A DNA stretch of 64,000 nucleotides. Origin: Chlorops oryzae (lineage: Eukaryota; Arthropoda; Insecta; Diptera; Chloropidae). The position numbers were made by a program, and so were the translations under genes. The notes under the pieces are model-generated. The model ran no database searches, was not told the DNA's origin, and saw nothing but the letters and a program-made list of their open reading frames with translations. Shown here in pieces: positions 11,801 through 20,929 of the stretch (its first letter is position 1; every line of letters starts with the position of its first letter). Location of the stretch: positions 15,435,485 to 15,499,484 of the forward strand of contig CM035807.1 in assembly GCA_020466095.1 (NCBI GenBank). The letters are read 5' to 3'.

Positions 11801-14800
11801 GTGCCCCAGACCGTGGTGGGTACCCCAGACCGTGGTGGGTACCCAAGACCGTGGTGGGTACCCAAGACCGTGGTGGGTACCCAAGACCGTGGTGAGTTCC
11901 CCAGACCGTGGTGGGTACCCAAGACCGTGGTGGGTACCCCAGACCGTGGTGGGTACCCAAGACCGTGGTGGGTACCCCAGACCGTGGTGGGTACCCAAGA
12001 CCGTGGAGAGAAGAGCCAAAATGAAAACGGCTCCAGAGTGACATATATAGTTATATATGCTTTTTACGGTCAAAGAACGAAGAAGAAGATAACCCCATAA
12101 GAAAGCTACCAACTTAGAAATCGTCAAAAATTACCATACAGATACTCATGTTACCTTTGTAATACCACGAATAATGGTAAACCAAACGGAAAAAACAGAA
12201 AAACTAATCAAAATCCACGACCTAAGCTGGTAGTCGAACCAAGCGCCTCTCACTTTGTAAATTGGCATCTCAGCCAACTGCAGCACATAGGCCGTCATAA
12301 TAAAACCATTAACTGCGAGAAAATATTTTTTCACATATTTAAAATATCATGCAGTAAAGGGTTAAAAGAAATGAGTTAAAGAACCTAATAACGAGGGCGA
12401 AAAAATGGTTTTTGGTATGAAATCAATTCTGACCTTCAAAAAAAATCGCCTGATAGATGAGATGTGGGGGCCTCACTGTATTTGGACTGTAGCTGGGAGC
12501 TTAGATACTTGCTATTGAAAAGAAATATTATTTTTTGTTATACGAAAAACCGCATGAACATTCTATTCACTCACAAATAATTGCATTGCATGCTCTAACG
12601 AATTGTTTCTCTCAAAGCCTACAAACAAACAAAAAACACTCAAAATACCCATGATTTACACGAAAACAAGAAGCATCACGTTTCATAATTCCATCAAGTT
12701 TTTCCATACATTTTCATAATCCATAAAAAATGAAAAAAATATTCTCACAATTGAATCGGTCCAGCATTAACAAATTCAATATTTACTCTATTTTCTATTT
12801 CTCTGCAAAAATAGAAGGAAATGAACTGCGTTTTGCAAGTAGCTTAAATACGACGTAGAAAAAGATATCCGTACAGATACATATATGAGATTGATAAAAA
12901 TAGCAATAATAACTGAAGAAATATAAATAAAATAAATAAACTAAATTATCATAATGAAAAATTCAAAATGTGGAAATAAATAGCCATTCACGAGAAAATT
13001 GAAAATATCAACAAGCGTGCTTCAACATATTTTTTTGAGAATTATTAATAAAATAAAATTCGTATGCATTGCTGCTGCTTCCAAGCGTTAATGAGACTCT
13101 CGACCGAATGTAGCGTAGCGGCAATAAATTGCAAAGAAATTTCCATTGCCAAACGAATATGGAGAATATGTATGCGCAGTTTCATGTCAAAACACATCGG
13201 AAAAGAAAGAAAAGTAAAAGACATTTTTGAAAATATATACATTGTATACCTATGAAAATAATCTCTTTGTTTTTCTTACGAAAACAAAAAAAAAAATCCT
13301 TGTTGCAATTGTTGTTGGCCCTCGTTGCTTGATTTAAAAAAAAAAAACCATCTTCAAAATAGACAAAATGCTTTCTTAGACTCTCGCCTAACCTATTTTT
13401 AGACTGTTTGCTGCCTGCCTTTTATATTTTTGGAAGAATAAAACGCTCAAGAGTCCTTCCAGCGCTGCACCTGCGAAGTTTTCAATAAAAAAAAAATCTA
13501 AAAAAAATCTTTAAAAAAATCTAAAAATAATAATAATAATTTACACGAAAATTGCTCGTGTAATATCGATTTTCTACTAACAGCGATATCCCTGAATGTT
13601 GTTCGAAATATTCCTTTGAATATATTTATTTTTTATTTTTTGGAAATGTCTACTAAAAAATTACTGATAACGATTTTATTGTTGTATTCATATTGTTAAC
13701 TTTGCCTAATTGTATATCCTTAAATGTTTAACTCATTAATGTCAATTTTTTGTATTTCATGTTTCTCTCTTCTCCCCGACTTTGTCTCTCTTTTTTTTCG
13801 TTTTTTCCGTTTTTTTTTTGTTTTTTTGTGTCTCTTTTTACAGTACGTGTGAACCGCCTCAACCAGCGTAAATAAATTGTGAACGAACCACCTACTACCG
13901 CTACTACTACTCCACAGCCACAACTCCACATCAACTTGTTGTCTTGCTCCACCTAAATGTGTACACAACCTCCTGCAACATGTTCTTTAAAGCGGCAACA
14001 AAAGAAAAAAAAATGAAAATCCAAAAGCGCATTGAGAACAAAAAAAAAAAAAAAAAACAAATTCCAAAAACTTCCTTTTACTGCAGAAATCCAGAAAAAA
14101 AAACAGCATCAACAAACGAATTAAAACAACAACAACAATAAACATTTTTTAACAACTCAATGAACAACCTCCACCTTAAAGATCAAAACAATTTACACCC
14201 AGTAACAAAATGCAATCAAAGAAAAAGCGTGAAAAGTCCCACTGAGCCTTGAGTCAAATGTAAGAATAATTTCCTAGAAATAGTCTAAGATCTGATTTTG
14301 CTCAAAATCTTAGGGGTATTCACACAGGTATCGCGATCATAAATGCTGATCGGATGGTGTGAATACCCCAAGATTTATGCTACTTATAAGTGTTTTTTTT
14401 TAAACCCTGCTGTTACCTTAAGAAAGTTACACTAAATTCTTTAGGGACCATTTGGCCCGCGGTAAATTTTTCATACAAAATATATAGTCAACATAAAAAT
14501 TTGAGCTCTTTACAAGAAGATTGTTATGGCCGAAAGTGAATATATTTCATCAATCTCCAGATATTGGCCTCGAAAAAGTTGCATTTTTGACCAAATGGTC
14601 CTAAGGCACCAGCAGGGTTAATGGGTTATTAGAATTGAAGAATTGTTAGTGGAAGAGATATTTATTTACTAGGTAAAGGGGATATTTTTTTGGTCTTATA
14701 TTTTTTAAATCGTATTATGAAGGCAAAAGGGGAACTCACATTGGTAGTTCTATTTTTTTTTTTTTTTTTTTTGGTTGTTTATACAGTGAAAATCGGTTAT

Positions 14801-16766
14801 AACGATGTCGAAGGGTCCTGCAAAAATCCATCGTTATAACCGATAATCGCTATATCCGGTAACAGAAATTAAGAAGAATTAAAATAGCGAACCAAACTTT
14901 ACCAAAAATGTTCATCGCTATAACCGATAATCGTTATTAGCTGTACCGTTATAACCGATTTTTACTGTATTTTATTCGGATATTGTTCTTTTAATGAAGT
15001 AACAGCGAAAATAAAAGCATAAGCCACCAATACCAATGTGAATACCCCTAAAATATGATTTAAAATATTGATATAAGCTTTTGACCCTCTGCACCTGATG
15101 TCGTAGTCTGAGAGACCCCGCAAAACCGACAAATTTGCGCGCTTTTTTTAAAACCCAAGATACGATCCTTGCGCTCTCCACATAAAATGCCTTTTATTTC
15201 AAAATTTTAACCTATTTTGGGATTTAAAAGTTATTGCTCTCACAAGAAATAAGGCCAAAAACACTCCAGTTAGGCATTTCAATAGGAAAATCCGTTTAGA
15301 AGGAGACGTCACACGTCAGTGTGATGTTGATAAAAATTAGACCACGTCAGCTGCAGAGGGTTAAGCATGTATTATGAGGGTTTAATGCAGACCTCGAATG
15401 ACTGAACTGCCAAAATTTCTTCGATGTAAGTGTCAAAATTAAAGTTTTCTTTCGAATTTTGACTGGTGGTCAGGATGAATCCTTAAACTGATTCAAAATT
15501 ATGGAAGATCTGCTTCAAAAGGTGTATGTATCTTAATGTTAATTGTTTAATGTATCCATTACATTCATAAATTTTTTCAATTTTTCTATTATTGCCTTGA
15601 CGGGACAATAATTTATCGAAAGGTCTCAAAAATATAAATATATATTTTTTTTTTTTTACTAGAGAACAATAATTTTTGTCAGTTTAAGTTTGAGGGTATT
15701 CAAAGTTTGTCAAGTTGTAATTTAAACGGGAAGTTTCATTCAATTCTTCAGAACGGACACAATTATTTTAAATGTTTTATTTCTATATTTATGTTAAGTT
15801 TAGGTTTAAATAGACTTTGAATACCCTTAAATTGTGTTTATGGTTATACATTTTACTTCCCAGGTACCTTTTGTTGGTGCTTGTTTATTCTTTTATTTTG
15901 GAAGAAAGAACCTTCCAATAGAGGTCTTCACAAGAAAGATGCAATTTCGTAGCAAAATATCGACATCGGAATATTTCCGAATATAAACCGACACACATTA
16001 GGGGTATTTACAAGGAAGGTGAAATTCTGTCGGAATATTTTCGATTTTAATTTGTTAAGCACTGGGGAAAAACACCCGGTTTGCATGGATTAGCTAAAAA
16101 TATGGTTGTATTTGAGTGAATATGTGAAAACCGGTTCTTTTTCCCTCCCAGTGCGTGACGAACTAAAATCGAAAATATTCAGACGTCAGACAGTATTCCA
16201 CCTTCCTTGTGAATACCCCTATTGTTTTAAAACACACTGTTTGAACATGGATTAGTTCAAAATCTAATTTGACACAAGCTGTATATTGAAATTTGGAATC
16301 AATATGTGAAAACTGGTCGTTCTAATCCAGTGTGCGATGGGTTTAAATCGGAAATATTAGGGGTATTCACAAGGGCGTGTTAAAAACGTTGGAAAGTCGG
16401 AAAATTGCGACTTCTTAAAATTTTTTAAACTTTTTTGGTATCTTGCACAACTTTTTAAGCAGTTAAAATTTTCCGATTTTCCGACTTTCTTATTCTCCGG
16501 CGCCTTTGTGAATATCCCTAATATGTGAAAACTGTCCGTTCTAATCCAGTGTGTGATGGGTTAAAATCAGGAAATATTGCGACGTCGGTTTTTTGAAACG
16601 AAATTCTATCATTTCCTGTGAATACCTCTATTCATTCCCCTGAACAGTATTAATAAATATCCTCCCAACATTTCAGCCGGACGTCAACGACGTGTGGGAC
16701 ATTTCGGCAGGAACTACACAATTGGATTTGTATCATCGGTTGGAAAATAGAAGCGAAAAAGGTTAA
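2716..16766 (+). CDS. tmod: Tropomodulin, actin pointed-end capping protein (multi-exon, alternative C-termini)
   Basis: Tropomodulin caps the slow-growing (pointed) ends of actin filaments with tropomyosin, in muscle sarcomeres and the membrane skeleton. Coding exons read here are 2716-2856 (or 2868), 3006-3158, 3231-3522, 3599-3819, 3894-4145 and 4226-4373. Alternative tails follow: 4445-4485, 4711-5144, or 7419-7771 joined to 10168, 13844 or 16677-16766. All junctions are GT-AG and phases match (0,0,1,0,0,1). The N-terminal tropomyosin-binding helix is visible (AKLYGKDLSEY, then LLAQLSPEEINILAKEVDPD), followed by the actin-binding segment and a leucine-rich-repeat domain with LNLNNIK, LEVLSLTNV and LRVLNVETNFISP repeats. 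The core is about 400 residues; tails add 13 to about 145. No frameshift was seen. Identification is firm. The exact isoform set and 5' ends are inferred. Confidence 0.95.
3006..4373 (+). CDS. tmod: tmod core: tropomyosin/actin-binding region and LRR domain (five exons)
   Basis: Exons are 3006-3158, 3231-3522, 3599-3819, 3894-4145 and 4226-4373, separated by short introns of about 70-80 bases. The first carries the amphipathic tropomyosin-binding helix. The second carries the conserved block ending in QEEIIDLA, completed across the intron as AILGFHSMMNQDQYHASL, the hallmark of tropomodulins. The fourth and fifth carry leucine-rich repeats, and the core ends at NIDR. All five appear to be constitutive because phases allow no skipping without frame disruption, except the last junction, where alternative splicing starts. 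Confidence is high because the reading frame runs through every junction. Confidence 0.95.
4445..4485 (+). CDS. tmod: tmod alternative terminal exon A (short tail)
   Basis: An acceptor (CCTCTCACAG) follows the 71-base intron after 4373. Joining phase 1 gives the tail KALQAVLEPFEEL and then TAG at 4483. This is the nearest acceptor and gives the shortest isoform (about 415 residues with the first exon counted). If the intron were retained instead, the frame would stop at once after Ser-Glu (TAG at 4379). The acceptor, the phase and an intron of the same size as the others support it; expression is unproven. Confidence 0.6.
4711..5144 (+). CDS. tmod: tmod alternative terminal exon B (long Ala/Ser/Asn-rich tail)
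   Basis: The acceptor TTCAG at 4710 joins phase 1 to give SELEGMLASC and about 144 residues before TAA at 5142-5144. The tail is low complexity, rich in Ser, Ala and Asn with a NANANANA run and two SLAS-type blocks. It has several Cys (SCSSMPSCLTSNMPCL) and no recognised domain. The open frame is much longer than chance in this AT-rich DNA, and codon use is ordinary. Its tail is unrelated to that of exon 7419-7771. Confidence 0.65.
5627..5860. mobile_element. Foldback element, CAGCCC-ended family, copy 1
   Basis: The left end reads CAGCCCTATTCGAAAT. The right end is its approximate inverse (..CTAGAATCGGGCT), with TATTCCC..GGG blocks just inside each end. About 235 bp with no coding capacity. 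Related copies lie at 8473-8681 and 21597-21804. It sits in the tmod intron between 5145 and 7418. Confidence 0.55.
6070..6399. mobile_element. Foldback element with CAGGGACGTGAACCGG ends
   Basis: Inverted ends CAGGGACGTGAACCGG and CCGGTTCACGTCCCTG bound about 330 bp rich in AACCG/CGGTT words. It is non-coding and looks like a non-autonomous DNA transposon (MITE) inside a tmod intron. Confidence 0.65.
6545..6690. repeat. Short inverted-repeat sequence with CTTAAGCGGACA words
   Basis: The stretch begins near CTCTCTCCTGGCGGACA and ends with CAGCTTAAGAGAG, with an internal CTCTTAAGCGGACAG. A related stretch with CTCTTAAGCGGACACC and GTCCGCTCAAGAGG lies at about 41970-42075. Interpreted as a dispersed foldback repeat of unknown class. 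Confidence 0.35.
7419..7771 (+). CDS. tmod: tmod C-terminal extension exon with duplicated VDPDNMVIPG motif
   Basis: Joined in phase 1 to 4373 this adds IVRVQKMKPNLPKLILPPGN and so on, about 118 residues up to a donor TAC|GTGAGT at 7771 (phase 0). It contains a Ser-Pro-rich run (SPSPSPSPQPH) and two exact copies of VDPDNMVIPG separated by an acidic spacer (GDDDFEPE). The open frame and strong donor support it as a real exon. The acceptor (ATCAAAAG at 7418) has a poor pyrimidine tract, so the start could be elsewhere. If the donor is not used, the frame stays open to TAA at 7930 with a Lys/His/Asn-rich sequence. Confidence 0.75.
8473..8681. mobile_element. Foldback element, CAGCCC-ended family, copy 2 (best preserved)
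   Basis: The ends are CAGCCCGATTTTGAATAT and the inverse of CAGCCCAATTCTGAATAT, each followed by CCCGGGGAA and TTTACTTTTCTCGAGA. The arms are about 60 bases and nearly complementary. No ORF. A non-autonomous DNA transposon by structure. Confidence 0.7.
9938..10038. repeat. Palindromic foldback, TTTTGTCCTCACAT arms
   Basis: The left arm GGACAGATTTTGTCCTCACA is mirrored by the right arm TGTGAGGACAAAATTTGTCC, with an inner AT-rich pair (ATTTATAGTAAT and ATGCTATAAAT). About 100 bp and potentially a near-complete hairpin. Likely a small transposon relic. Confidence 0.6.
10168..10170 (+). CDS. tmod: tmod alternative terminal exon C (immediate stop)
   Basis: A strong acceptor (long pyrimidine-rich tract ending TTTACAG at 10167) would join the phase-0 donor at 7771 directly to TAA, ending the protein at ...NAHMY. 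A poly(A) signal AATAAA lies 76 bases downstream (10246). The splice signals are good, but there is no coding content to confirm the exon. Confidence 0.4.
   Translation, partial: 
10246..10251 (+). promoter_or_regulatory. Candidate poly(A) signal for tmod isoform C
   Basis: AATAAA shortly downstream of the stop at 10168-10170. The region is A-rich, so chance occurrence is likely. Confidence 0.3.
11650..12060. mobile_element. Repeat element carrying an expanded 19-bp minisatellite
   Basis: The left flank (GATGTTACTCGGTAGGCAAA) and the right flank (AAGAGCCAAAATGAAAACGG, then GTGACATATATAGTTATATA) match the two sides of the element at 41279-41462, where only one or two units lie between them. 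Here the units are expanded to about 14. The left terminal inverted repeat is missing and is replaced by the CCCGACACACTCTGTG end of another repeat. Confidence 0.7.
11743..12007. repeat. 19-bp minisatellite, about 14 units
   Basis: The unit is GACCGTGGTGGGTACCCAA with an A/C alternation (CCCAAG or CCCCAG) and a few GTGCC variants, tandem over about 265 bases. All six frames are partly open because 19 is not a multiple of three and the unit lacks stops. This explains several spurious ORFs on both strands. Confidence 0.95.
12218..12292 (-). repeat. tRNA-like sequence (SINE head or tRNA relic)
   Basis: On the minus strand an A-box-like TTGGCTGAGATGCC is followed about 35 bases later by the B-box-like GGTTCGACTACC. 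The acceptor stem does not pair well, so this is not a functional tRNA. Confidence 0.45.
13844..13852 (+). CDS. tmod: tmod alternative terminal exon D (Tyr-Val-stop)
   Basis: After a long T-rich tract ending TTTTTACAG at 13843, the phase-0 donor at 7771 would join to TAC GTG TGA. The tail would be only Tyr-Val. The splice site is good; coding support is minimal, and the sequence downstream looks like 3' UTR. Confidence 0.3.
   Translation, partial: YV
14309..14372. mobile_element. Minimal foldback with AGGGGTATTCACAC ends
   Basis: CTTAGGGGTATTCACAC and its inverse GTGTGAATACCCCAAG are separated by about 30 bases. The termini match the elements at 15999 and 16357. Confidence 0.6.
14784..14967. 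mobile_element. pogo/Tc1-like MITE with CAGT ends and TA duplication
   Basis: The left end CAGTGAAAATCGGTTATAAC and the right end GTTATAACCGATTTTTACTG are inverted repeats. A TA dinucleotide flanks each side (14782-14783 and 14968-14969), and several internal copies of ATCGTTATAACCGATAA are present. TA target duplication with CAGT termini is typical of pogo/Tc1-type elements. Non-coding. Confidence 0.7.
15681..15836. mobile_element. Foldback with GGGTATTCAAAGT ends
   Basis: AGTTTAAGTTTGAGGGTATT is mirrored by the right end reading TTGAATACCCTTAAATT, giving a small inverted-repeat element related in its GGGTATTCA core to its neighbours. Confidence 0.5.
15999..16221. mobile_element. Nested foldback B, AGGGGTATT ends with ATT duplication
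   Basis: Its arms of about 90 bases are complementary (AGGGGTATTTACAAGGAAGG at left; CCTTCCTTGTGAATACCCCT at right; AATATTTTCGATTTTA inside). ATT flanks both sides (15997-15999 and 16221-16223), a likely 3-bp target duplication. Confidence 0.7.
16357..16522. mobile_element. Nested foldback C, AGGGGTATTCACAAGG ends
   Basis: TTAGGGGTATTCACAAGGGC and its inverse ending GCCTTTGTGAATATCCCTAA surround a region with GGAAAGTCGGAAAAT/ATTTTCCGATTTTCCGAC complementarity. It is inserted into the right half of the outer element. Confidence 0.65.
16677..16766 (+). CDS. tmod: tmod distal terminal exon E
   Basis: The acceptor CCCAACATTTCAG at 16676 joins the phase-0 donor at 7771 to 29 codons starting PDVNDVWDISAG and ending in TAA at 16764-16766. 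The sequence (TTQLDLYHRLENRSEKG) is compositionally normal protein, unlike the surrounding repeats, and the phase fits, so I take it as the tail of the longest isoform (about 550 residues). Its distance from the previous exon (8.9 kb) is largely filled with mobile elements. Confidence 0.7.
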   Translation, partial: PDVNDVWDISAGTTQLDLYHRLENRSEKG

Positions 16767-18122
16767 GCCTAGAGCTTGGAAGATGCAGCAAATTGGAAAT
16801 GAGAAGATCCGTTAAATGTTTTAATCGTTTTTTTTTTTTTTTTTTTGTTGTTATTCAACGCTTCATTCTAAAAGATCGATCGATGCTGCATTTACTCATT
16901 AACAATTGGAAGAGTTTTTTTTTGTTTTGGAAGAAGAAAAAAAAAATTGATGTTTATTAACAAAAATCATTAATTGTTTTGACTGTTCACTTTTAATCGC
17001 GTTTATTCAATGTGTTCTTTCTTTAATAATTTGATGTTGAATCTTTCAATTTTGTTGAAAATACGTGGGATTATACAAATGTATTTTATAGCTTATTTGA
17101 TTTTATTTCATTTCATTCGTTTTCACTCAATATATTCTATGTATTTGAGATTTAAAGGAATGTTTAGGGGGACTACTCCTCACTCTGCTCTCGTGTAGTC
17201 GATAATTTCTGAGACTGAGAAACTGCCGAGCTACCACCGAGAACACGGATGTGCCTCTGTTTAACTTATATATTTTAAAAAAGATTTTATTTTTATTTTT
17301 TATGATTATTTTTTTTTTTTTATTACAATATCCCGAGTGCTCAGTTGTAACGTTAGAATTTGAAAAGAATATATATTTCAATGGAATTTTATATAGAAAT
17401 AATTGCAATAAAAAAATCTTATAGCTTTCAAATATATGGCGCTTTAAATGTTGCTTTAAAAAAATAGCTTAAATATTGAAAAAAAAAAAGAATCTTAAAG
17501 AAACTCTACACATAAAAAAAAAGACATTTGTATACGCACGCAAGTTGATTGAAATTATAGGAATGTCCTTAAAAAGAAGTTAATTGTACGTTAGTTAAAG
17601 TTTTAACAATTTATTACGCTACAAATCTTTAAAGAAAAAATACAATTACCCAGGCACGCGCGTAGGCACTTTGTAGTTTTAAATTTTTTTACAAAAAAAA
17701 AGAAGATTCGTTGATCGAAATTATTTCTCCAGTTTCAAATTTCTGTTCTCAAAATTTAAATTTTATCACGAAAAATTCTCGTTTTAGATCTCTTCAACTT
17801 TTCGTCTTGTCTTTCTCAAAGCTATCTTATATGTTTGTTTTTTTTTTTTTAACGTTGGTGTAGCTAAAAAAATTGTATATGTATTTTAATTTCTATTCAT
17901 TTGGAATTTTACACTCGAAGCGCATAGAATTAAAGCATACTCTCCACATCCTCAAAAATGTATAATTTGAATATGGAAGATAATACATGCGATACTTTAT
18001 ATTTTACTTTAATTATAAATGATTAATTTAAAATGCTTATACATTTATGTATGTAAAGTATTTGTAAAAATTAAAAAGAAAAAAAATAAATAAAAAATAA
18101 ATAAAATTTTGAAAAACAATTA

Positions 18123-18276
18123 CAGTAGAAGCCGCATATAGCGACGACAACGAAACCTCACGTTCGATTTCATATGTCGTATAATGAGAAAATACTTGAA
18201 CCGTTTTGTGCGTCGTCCGGTTAGTACGACCAAGTTTCGCCGACCCCTTGAAGGTCGTTATATCCGGATTCTACTG
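18123..18276. mobile_element. pogo/Tigger-like MITE with CAGTAGAA ends and TA duplication
   Basis: CAGTAGAAGCCGCATATAGC and its inverse (..TATATCCGGATTCTACTG) are terminal. TA lies directly outside at 18121-18122 and 18277-18278. About 155 bp, no ORF. Confidence 0.7.
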
Positions 18277-18286
18277 TATGTCTTCA

Positions 18287-18360
18287 TTATACCCGACACA
18301 CTCTGTGTCGAGGGTATATTGCGTTTGTGTGGTTGTGTGTAATACCCAGAACCAGTCGAT
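18287..18360 (-). repeat. Copy of the GTGTCGGGTATA-ended dispersed repeat
   Basis: TATACCCGACACACTCTGTG followed by GGGTATATTGCGTTTGTG matches, in inverse orientation, the end of the repeat at 861-1382. It directly follows the 18123 element. Confidence 0.55.
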
Positions 18361-20126
18361 AGACCATACAAAAAATTGAAAAGTGGGCGTGCAATTAATG
18401 GCGTATTTCATTGAAGAAATCTTACAACAAGTCGTATATGGGGCCCCTTATGGTCTTAAGCACTCTGATATCTAAAATTATTTGATACATTGTGATATGT
18501 CGTTATTCTATTGTACTAATACATAAGCACCCTTACTTGTATTTTATTATTACCTATTATATTATAAATTTTAATTTTGATAAATTTTCTAATGAATTTT
18601 GTACTGAAATGACTGAGCTATTCAAAGTTGGAAGATGAACAAGGAATAATTGCCTAAGCGACCTAACAAGTACAATAGCGAAATTTGATAAATTCTTACT
18701 AATAGTCAGATATTTACTTGACCTAACTAAATAGCGAATATTAGCGATTCGAACGACGTCACGTAGTGGAATAGATTAAGTCGATTGACGTTTAATAGTC
18801 GATGAATAGGTTTCGACTTCAACTCAGGGCGTATAAAAGTCCGATTTACTAATATTAGTCGATAAAGAATGCAATGACCAATCTTTCGACTAATTGGATT
18901 TGGTAAGAGGACGTAAAAGGAAACAAAAATGAGAAGATCAAGAAAATTATACAAAATTTATCAGTCGTATTACCAAAGCAGAAATGATACGAGAGATTTC
19001 TTCTGTCTGTGTCTTAAGATAAATACATATAATAAAATTGGACTTCATAAAATTATTTGCTGCTGTATAAGTCCAAGGAGAACTTGCCCGTAGATTTTCG
19101 GAAACTTCCTACTTCTAGTTTTATTCTTGATGGAAATTAATAAATATCTTGAAAAAAATTTTTCTTAAAGAAACTTGCTGAAATAATTTAATTTGCATGA
19201 ATAAAATGGACTCGCCTATTTGCCATTCGATTAAAGTCAAAGATATGAAGTCGAAAAATGGCAAGGTCGTTCATTTAAAGAAATGCATCAAAATGGTAAT
19301 TGGGCCCTATATGGCTTAAGCACACTGACTTTAAATAATTTTTAAATTGGTCTGTGTGCTGATATTACCTATTGATATAAACTTAAGTTATTTTTATATT
19401 ACAATAGGATATTTTTTCCTATTTTAAATTTATAAATTTAATCTAATGAATAGTTTTGACCTTCGAAATCGACTTTAGTAGGTATTCTTAAAGGTGGAAA
19501 GTAGAAATAGGATTTCAAATAGGTCATTGACTTCTTTAACGTTATTGCGCTGACCTCTACCGCATACGAACCCGTATGTGGTTTCTAAAAAAAAAGAACG
19601 GAAAAATAGGTTAGTTGAAGGAAAACGATATGTTGCCTTTTTAATATGTCGTGCAGTAATGGGTTAATAAAAGCATTTGCGAAAAAAAATCTGCCTATTT
19701 TATAAAACATGCAGTAAAGGGTTAATTAAACCATTTTCAGAAATTTTTTTAAAAATTCTTTTGATTTTTCATACAGTAAAGGGATAAGATTAAGACGCCA
19801 ACGTGAAAACACGTTTGAGTGGGCGTAGCACAAAAAGTAGGCGTGGCAGCGTTACGAAGTTAAACTTTTTGTGGATTTTGGACCAACCCCGTTTTCTGTT
19901 TGAGGGGGTTGGGTTGGTTCGATTTCTAAAATTTTTTTTTGGAATCTCATAGATATTTGCAAAGAAACGTCCCTTGCCAAATTTCATTGCTCTAGGGCAA
20001 CTCCTTCTATCATTTACCAAGAAATGTATGGAGGTCAAGAACTCGATCCGTATGCGTGATTTTTTTTTTACCATTTTCCTCACATTTTTACTGGATCTTA
20101 GTACTGAGAGCATCTATGTACAATGC

Positions 20127-20252
20127 ACTTACGTTTTTCTAATTAGCGGATGTCCATTAATTACGTAATATTTTCATTATATTTTTCACGTTCGCGTCTT
20201 AAGTCTTTGCGCAGACAGTTCTGTTATCAAAATCGAGAGAGATAGAGCTTTT
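20127..20252. mobile_element. Dispersed foldback family, copy 1 (right arm missing)
   Basis: It shares CTTACGTTTTTCTAAT, GTCCA..TTAATTACGT and the arm CACGTTCGCGTCTTAAGTCT with the copy at 52801-52951. The loop sequence (GCAGACAGTTCTGTTATC through GAGAGAGATAGAGC) is present in the opposite orientation relative to the arm. Confidence 0.65.
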
Positions 20253-20929
20253 TAAACAAAGGTCATCACATTTATATGATTTGCGAAGGACGTCCCCAAA
20301 GTGGAATACACTAAAAAAAAAAGTGGGTTAATTTTTTCTTCTTTTAGTGTAACAATTGTTCTCAGTGTAAAATTAAATAAATTTTTATTTACAATCATAT
20401 TAGATACAATCTTCAACAGCAGAGGAAATCGATATCGATATCCAAGCGTTTGAAAGCATAAGTTCGTCTAAGGTCCAGGAAACACGTTTTGATTTTATCA
20501 ACAATTTTTCTGAAAAGCTTATATGTAAATATATTTTTCAAGAAATATGTATATAAGTAGGTAACTTTGTAGATATAGCCAACGACGTATTTTTGTTTAG
20601 AACGTTTCGCAGTCGCAGGGTCTGTTTATCTATTTGTCATAAATTTTCTTTTATCTGAAACTTTAGTTTTAAGACAGAATTGAAAAATGTATTTATTTTT
20701 ATTTATCCTCTCTGAACTTAAAGTTTCTTTTTTTACTTTAAAAGATAGAAACGGAACAAGTTAAAATGTGTTAGGTCAACAATAGTTTTGGTGCCGTGAC
20801 TTCATTAAGAATTTTAGATTGGGGTGGTGTAATTTTGGAGCTTCCATTAATTTTTTATAAAATCTTCAGTTGTTTAGTTTTCACGGAAAAATATCTATAC
20901 ATTACCGCTTTAATAACTTCCCAGCCAAC

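Larger units (their letters stand above)
10171..13843. other. tmod intron or 3' UTR region, non-coding
   Basis: No coding exon was seen. It contains a 19-bp minisatellite inside a repeat element (about 11650-12060), a tRNA-like sequence on the minus strand (about 12218-12292) and A/T-rich unique-looking DNA. Confidence 0.45.
15919..16630. mobile_element. Outer foldback element, interrupted by two younger elements
   Basis: The left arm TAGAGGTCTTCACAAGAAAG is followed by ATTTCGTAGCAAAATATCGA. The right arm is its inverse, ending CCTGTGAATACCTCTA. Further inner pairs such as TCTAATCCAGTGTG confirm the palindrome. The left half is broken by the element 15999-16221 and the right half by 16357-16522, so the three elements are nested and the outer one is oldest. 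Confidence 0.65.
13853..16676. other. tmod intron dense in foldback elements
   Basis: No exon was recognised. It contains foldbacks at 14309-14372, 14784-14967 and 15681-15836, and a nested set at 15919-16630 that ends only 46 bases upstream of the last tmod exon. Confidence 0.5.

Noticed and set aside
11743..12007. CRISPR-like repeat array
   Set aside because: The 19-bp units are directly adjacent without spacers, and the host is a eukaryote.
11667..12127. Four overlapping ORFs of 100-130 residues on both strands
   Set aside because: All are translations of the 19-bp minisatellite, which lacks stops. The repetitive GYPRPWWVPQT-type protein is an artefact.
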